Source: Ramlibacter sp.
GTDB lineage: Bacteria > Pseudomonadota > Gammaproteobacteria > Burkholderiales > Burkholderiaceae_C
Length of the DNA stretch: 34,570 nucleotides
Assembly (NCBI RefSeq): GCF_029866045.1
Contig: NZ_JARXAB010000178.1
Span: 1-34,570 of the forward strand
Reading direction: 5' to 3'
Shown: piece after piece, positions 30,822-34,570 of the stretch
Position numbering within the stretch: position 1 is the stretch's first letter
Layout: every line of letters starts with the position of its first letter
Translations under genes and position numbers: made by a program
The notes under the pieces: generated by a model
Databases searched by the model: none
Seen by the model: the letters and a program-made list of their open reading frames with translations, nothing else
What the model was told of the DNA's origin: nothing

Positions 30822-32000
30822 ATGACGCTCTCCCCGCCCGCTGCCCCAAGCGCAAGCGCTCCCCAGACTGCGGGCCCTGACACCACCGCATTCATCTCGC
30901 AGGTGGCGCACTTCGCCCGCGAGGTCCTGGCTCCTCGCGTCGCGCAGTGGGAGCGGGAGCGGCGCCCGGGGCGCGAGCTGACCCAGGCAGCCGCCGACCT
31001 CGGCCTGTTTCGCATGGAGGTGCCCACCGAGCTCGGTGGCCTGGGCCTGCCCTTTTCTGCCAAGTGCGAGGTGAGCGAGTTGCTCGGCGGGATCGACTAC
31101 GCCGCTGCTTTTTCCCTGATCAACAGCCTGAACGTCGCCACCCGCATCGCCCGGATGGCCTCGCCGCCGGTGCGCGCCCGCTATCTGAGCGGACTGATGT
31201 CCGGTGACCTGATCGGGTGCACCGCGCTGACCGAGCCGGGCATGGGCTCGGACTTCGCCGCCATCGAAACGCGCGCCACCCGGGTGGCCGGCGGCTGGCG
31301 CCTCGACGGCCGCAAGGCCTGGATCACCAACGCCGTTGACGCCGACGTCGTCTTGCTGTTCGCGCAAACGGATCCTGAGCGGGGGGCCGCCGGTGTTGCC
31401 GGCTTCGTCGTCGACGCGCACCGCCCGGGCTTTGCGCGCGAGGCGGCCTACGCCATGGCCGGCCAGCACGCCATCGGCGCCGGCGGCTTTGCGCTGGACG
31501 GCTACCTGGCCAGTGATGATGAAATGCATTTGCCACCCGGACAGGCGTTCAAGGCGGCGCTCACCTCCATCAACGGCGCACGCACCTATGTGGCGGCCAT
31601 GTGCTGCGGCATGGTCGGCGAGGCGCTGCGCATCGCCCGGGAACACGGCCTGTCACGCCAGACCTTCGGCCAACCCCTGTTCGACCACCAGGGCTGGCGC
31701 TGGCGTCTGGCCGAAGCCTCGGCCGAGCTCACTGCCTGCCGGCTGATGGTGGCCCAGGCCGCCCGCGTCATTGAAGCCGGCGGGGACGCACAGGTGCTGG
31801 CGGCGCAAACCAAGCTGCAGTCCACCCGGATGGCCGAGCGCCATCTGCCGGCCCTGGCCCAGGCCATGGGCGCCGAGGGCCTGCTGGAGCACCACCCCTT
31901 CGGCCGGCATCTGGTGGCCGCGCGAATGGCCAGCTTCACCGACGGCTCCAACGAGATGCTGCTCGAGCGCATTGCCGCGGGGCTCAAGCACGGGCGCTGA
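30822..32000 (+). CDS. Acyl-CoA dehydrogenase family protein (catalytic Glu replaced by Asp)
   Basis: A 392-residue flavoprotein of the acyl-CoA dehydrogenase family, which normally makes a 2,3-double bond in an acyl-CoA and passes electrons to ETF. TALTEPGMGSDFAAIETRAT and WRLDGRKAWITNA mark the FAD and middle domain; GLSRQTFGQPLFDHQ and the C-terminal FTDGSNEMLLERIA mark the dimer and active-site helices. The Glu before Gly in the usual YEG-T motif is Asp374 here. ATG at 30822 is preferred over one 54 bases earlier, but no ribosome binding site decides. The amidase gene follows by 64 bases on the same strand. No ETF genes are near. Relatives also carry out desulfurisation or N-hydroxylation, so the reaction is uncertain. 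Confidence 0.85.
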   Translation: MTLSPPAAPSASAPQTAGPDTTAFISQVAHFAREVLAPRVAQWERERRPGRELTQAAADLGLFRMEVPTELGGLGLPFSAKCEVSELLGGIDYAAAFSLINSLNVATRIARMASPPVRARYLSGLMSGDLIGCTALTEPGMGSDFAAIETRATRVAGGWRLDGRKAWITNAVDADVVLLFAQTDPERGAAGVAGFVVDAHRPGFAREAAYAMAGQHAIGAGGFALDGYLASDDEMHLPPGQAFKAALTSINGARTYVAAMCCGMVGEALRIAREHGLSRQTFGQPLFDHQGWRWRLAEASAELTACRLMVAQAARVIEAGGDAQVLAAQTKLQSTRMAERHLPALAQAMGAEGLLEHHPFGRHLVAARMASFTDGSNEMLLERIAAGLKHGR

Positions 32001-32064
32001 GGGCGCGGCGCAGCCTCCCCGGGGCTAGCGACCGCCGTTGCGATGAACACACCGCGCGCTCACA

Positions 32065-33678
32065 ATGAAACTCATGCCCATGCAGTCACACGCCAATCAA
32101 GACGACCAGCACCTGGAAACGGTGGACCTGTGTGACGCAACCCTCGGTGATCTGGCTGCGGCCTTTGACGCGGGCACCTTGAGCGCCGAGTCGCTGGTGG
32201 TGCGCAGCCTGGCGCGCATGGAGGCTTTTGACCGCCAGGGCCCCTGCCTGCGTGCGGTAATCAGCCTCAACCCGCGGGCGCTGGACACCGCCCGCGCGCT
32301 CGACGAAGAGCGCGCACGCCAGGGTCCGCGTGGCCCCCTGCACGGGATCCCGGTGGTGCTCAAGGACAACATCGACACAGGCGACATGCCCACCACCGCC
32401 GGCTCGGTGCTGCTTGAAGGCGCCATCCCGCCGGACGACGCCTTCATCGTGCAGCAGCTGCGCGCGGCCGGCGCCATCATCCTGGCCAAGGTGAACATGT
32501 CCGAGTTCGCCTCGGGCGGCACCTTCAGCTCCATCCTGGGCTACTCGCGCAACCCGCACGACCTGGCGCGCAGCACCTCGGGCTCATCGGGCGGCACGGC
32601 GGTGGCAGTGGCCGCGGGCTACGCCCCGATCGGCATCGGCACCGACACCGGCGGCTCGATCCGCGGGCCGGCGGCCGCACAGGGGCTGGTGGCCCTCAAG
32701 CCCACTCGCGGGCTGCTCAGTCGCGACGGCATCATCCCGCTCTCACCCACGCTGGACACCGCCGGCCCGATGGCACGCCATGTTGAAGACCTGGCCGCCG
32801 TGCTGGGCGTGATGACCAGCGTCGACCCGGCAGACGAAGGCACCCGCGCCAGCGAGGGGCGCTCTTGCAGCGACTACACCCGCCAGCTCGACGCCCAGGC
32901 TCTGCGCGGCGCGCGCCTGGGGGTGGCGCGCGACTTCGCAGGCGCCGACGCCGATGTCGACTGGGTCTTCGAGGCCAGTCTCGATGCACTGCAAAGGGCA
33001 GGTGCGCAGCTTGTCGACGTGCGCTACCCGGCCTGGCTGCTGGCCCTCAAGGACAGCCTGTTCGACGCTATCCGGTTGCCCGAGTTCGCACCGAACCTGG
33101 CGCAGTACCTGGCAAGCCTGGGGCCGGGTTATCCAAAGTCCTTGAATGAGCTGATCGAGCGAGCGCGCACCCTTACCGCCGGCGCCGGCCCGAGCGGCGT
33201 GCCCAACCCGGGCCGCTGGGCCCAGTTCGAGCGCGAGGCCGCCAGCGGCCCGCTGACCGACTACCGCTACGAGAGCGCCCGGGTGCATGGCCTGGGGCTG
33301 GTGCAGTCGGTCGTGACCGGGCTGATGGCCACGCACCAGCTCGACGCGGTGGTCTACCCCACTGCCATCCGGCGCGCGGCCCTGGTCGCTGGCCACAGCG
33401 CCGACCCGACCGGGCCGGCGCCAGGCTCGGCGGCCAATATCGCCAACCTGAGCGGCCTGCCCGACCTGGTGGTGCCAGCCGGTCTGACCGGTGACCGCCT
33501 GCCGGTCTGCCTGTCTTTCCTGGGGCCCGCCTTCAGCGAGGCGCGGCTGCTGTCCCTGGGCTACGCCTTCGAGCAGGCCACCCGCGCGCGCAGGCAGCCA
33601 GTACACGCCCCCGCCTTGCCTGGGGACGCCATCAGCCGGCCAAGGGCCCGATCGAGCTCGGAAGCAACTCGGAAATAG
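32065..33678 (+). CDS. Amidase-signature family hydrolase
   Basis: A 537-residue amidase. The Ser-cisSer-Lys triad is visible: Lys100 in VVLKDNID, Ser174 in TSGSSGGTA, and Ser198 in GTDTGGSIRGPAA. Amidases of this group hydrolyse amides, and some cut esters or nitrile-derived amides. No GatB or GatC genes are near and the neighbours are catabolic, so it is not the tRNA amidotransferase subunit. Three in-frame ATGs (32065, 32074, 32080) compete as start; none has a clear ribosome binding site. The C-terminus overlaps the convergent LysR gene by 47 bases. Together with the acyl-CoA-dehydrogenase-like gene it may turn an amide into an acid for further oxidation. Confidence 0.92.
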   Translation: MKLMPMQSHANQDDQHLETVDLCDATLGDLAAAFDAGTLSAESLVVRSLARMEAFDRQGPCLRAVISLNPRALDTARALDEERARQGPRGPLHGIPVVLKDNIDTGDMPTTAGSVLLEGAIPPDDAFIVQQLRAAGAIILAKVNMSEFASGGTFSSILGYSRNPHDLARSTSGSSGGTAVAVAAGYAPIGIGTDTGGSIRGPAAAQGLVALKPTRGLLSRDGIIPLSPTLDTAGPMARHVEDLAAVLGVMTSVDPADEGTRASEGRSCSDYTRQLDAQALRGARLGVARDFAGADADVDWVFEASLDALQRAGAQLVDVRYPAWLLALKDSLFDAIRLPEFAPNLAQYLASLGPGYPKSLNELIERARTLTAGAGPSGVPNPGRWAQFEREAASGPLTDYRYESARVHGLGLVQSVVTGLMATHQLDAVVYPTAIRRAALVAGHSADPTGPAPGSAANIANLSGLPDLVVPAGLTGDRLPVCLSFLGPAFSEARLLSLGYAFEQATRARRQPVHAPALPGDAISRPRARSSSEATRK

Positions 33679-34555
33679 CCGACCGCATCCACTGGTGCCC
33701 AGGGTCGCGGTGCATGCGCTCGTGCCAGAGCAGCTTCACACTCAGCTTCTTGGCCCGGAACGGCAGGGGCACGGTACGGATGTTCTGCAGGTCGTGCAAG
33801 GCGAAGCGGGCGAAATTGGGCGCTGTCATCAGGTAATCCGAATTCCGCAAGATCAGCGGCCCGGCAAAGAAGTGCGGCAGGTACAAGGCCACCTTACGCT
33901 TGTTGCGGACCCGGGCCAGCGCCTGCTCCACCAACCCTGGGCCCCGCCCCGGGGGCTCCACCACGATATGCGACGCCGCCATGTACTGGGCCAGGGTGAT
34001 CTTGTCTCGGATATGCGGGTGGTCGGCGCGCAGCATGACCACATAGGGGTCCTGAAACAGGGAGACCTGCCGAAACCCTCCCATCAGCGAGGGCAGGTGC
34101 CCAATGGCGAAGTCGGCCTCCCCGGCGGCAAGCACATCCCGGTAGGCGTCGATGCCCACATGCAGCACGCGCAGGCTCACCTGCGGTGCCACCCGGGCGA
34201 GGTGGGCGGCGATGATGGGCAAATAGATCAACTGCCCGATGTCGGACAGCAAGATGGCAAACGAGCGCTGGGTGGTCGCCGGATCGAAGGGAGAGGTGCG
34301 CGCCAGAGAGCCCACCAGGGCGGACAGGGCTTTCTCCAGGGGCTCGACTATCGACTGGGCGGCGGGTGTGGGCACCATGCCCGCACCGGTGCGGACGAAC
34401 AGCGGGTCATTGCATAGCTCGCGCAGCCGCTTGAGGGAGTGGCTGACAGACGACTGGGTGAGCCCGAGCTCGCGCCCGGCCGCCGTCACATTGCGGTGCT
34501 TGGCCACGGCCAGCATCACACGCACCAGATTCAGATCGAATGCCGTATTTATCAT
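33632..34555 (-). CDS. LysR-family regulator 3 (NodD/NahR-like)
   Basis: A 307-residue LysR regulator. The N-terminus FDLNLVRVMLAVAKHRNVTA is followed by the helix-turn-helix AGRELGLTQSSVSHSLKRLR and the wing DPLFVRTGAGMVPTP, the pattern of the NodD/NahR/LinR subgroup whose members often sense aromatic or carboxylate inducers. The ATG at 34555 lies 15 bases from the window edge, so its upstream region and any divergent target are not visible. Its final 47 bases overlap the 3' end of the amidase gene in the opposite direction. Confidence 0.93.
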   Translation of the reverse strand: MINTAFDLNLVRVMLAVAKHRNVTAAGRELGLTQSSVSHSLKRLRELCNDPLFVRTGAGMVPTPAAQSIVEPLEKALSALVGSLARTSPFDPATTQRSFAILLSDIGQLIYLPIIAAHLARVAPQVSLRVLHVGIDAYRDVLAAGEADFAIGHLPSLMGGFRQVSLFQDPYVVMLRADHPHIRDKITLAQYMAASHIVVEPPGRGPGLVEQALARVRNKRKVALYLPHFFAGPLILRNSDYLMTAPNFARFALHDLQNIRTVPLPFRAKKLSVKLLWHERMHRDPGHQWMRSAISELLPSSIGPLAG

Positions 34556-34570
34556 GAACAGCAGCCATAT

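Noticed and set aside
1..34570. Insertion sequences, tRNA-linked integration, CRISPR arrays, toxin-antitoxin or defence genes
   Set aside because: No transposase, integrase, repeat-spacer pattern, tRNA-like cloverleaf or defence-type protein was found. The unusual content here is metabolic.

Overview
The window is a high-G+C bacterial segment (roughly two thirds G+C by eye) of betaproteobacterial, Burkholderiales-like character (Bordetella/Achromobacter/Comamonadaceae style). The main reason is its content: nine genes for Bug-family (TctC-like) solute receptors of tripartite tricarboxylate transporters sit among catabolic enzymes and LysR regulators, an expansion known from that order. No species can be named from the sequence alone. 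I recognise 31 protein genes. I saw no rRNA, tRNA, CRISPR array, transposase or phage gene.

Layout. 1-2651 (+): the end of glpK, then glpD (glycerol catabolism). 2902-6901 (-): a four-gene unit read as DapA-like aldolase, Bug, ACMSD-like amidohydrolase, Bug, with a divergent TetR gene at 7019-7660. 7820-9594 (-): a Bug gene overlapping a carboxymuconolactone-decarboxylase-like gene. 9862-11500 (+): isochorismatase-like hydrolase and a LysR gene. 11585-15761 (-): Bug, FAD-dependent dehydrogenase (TcuA-like), short-chain dehydrogenase, Asp/Glu-racemase-like protein. 16073-17981 (+): two tandem Bug genes, the second without a signal peptide. 18001-26367 (-): a seven-gene unit read as ThDP enzyme, aldehyde dehydrogenase, isopropylmalate/tartrate-dehydrogenase-like enzyme, Bug, PDC-hydrolase-like amidohydrolase, Bug, TauD-like dioxygenase, with a divergent LysR gene at 26667-27557. 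27559-29532 (-): a second PDC-hydrolase-like amidohydrolase and Bug pair. 29693-30520 (-): a second racemase-like gene. 30822-33678 (+): acyl-CoA-dehydrogenase-like protein and amidase. 33632-34555 (-): a LysR gene whose end overlaps the amidase end.

How the parts may work together. The enzymes suit import and stepwise breakdown of small carboxylic acids: hydroxylation (TauD-like), lactone opening (PDC-hydrolase-like), oxidative decarboxylation of a hydroxy diacid (isopropylmalate-dehydrogenase-like), decarboxylation or ligation of a 2-oxo acid (ThDP enzyme) and aldehyde oxidation. The Bug proteins would bind the substrates in the periplasm. No TctA/TctB membrane subunits are encoded here, so the receptors must share permeases elsewhere or act in sensing. 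The substrates are unknown; the pathway is inference from family chemistry and gene order.

The points most worth a second look are the receptor-rich but permease-free layout, the seven-gene catabolic unit, the signal-less Bug protein, two racemase-fold proteins lacking both catalytic cysteines, and an array of seven 11-bp units that fills the gap between two convergent genes.
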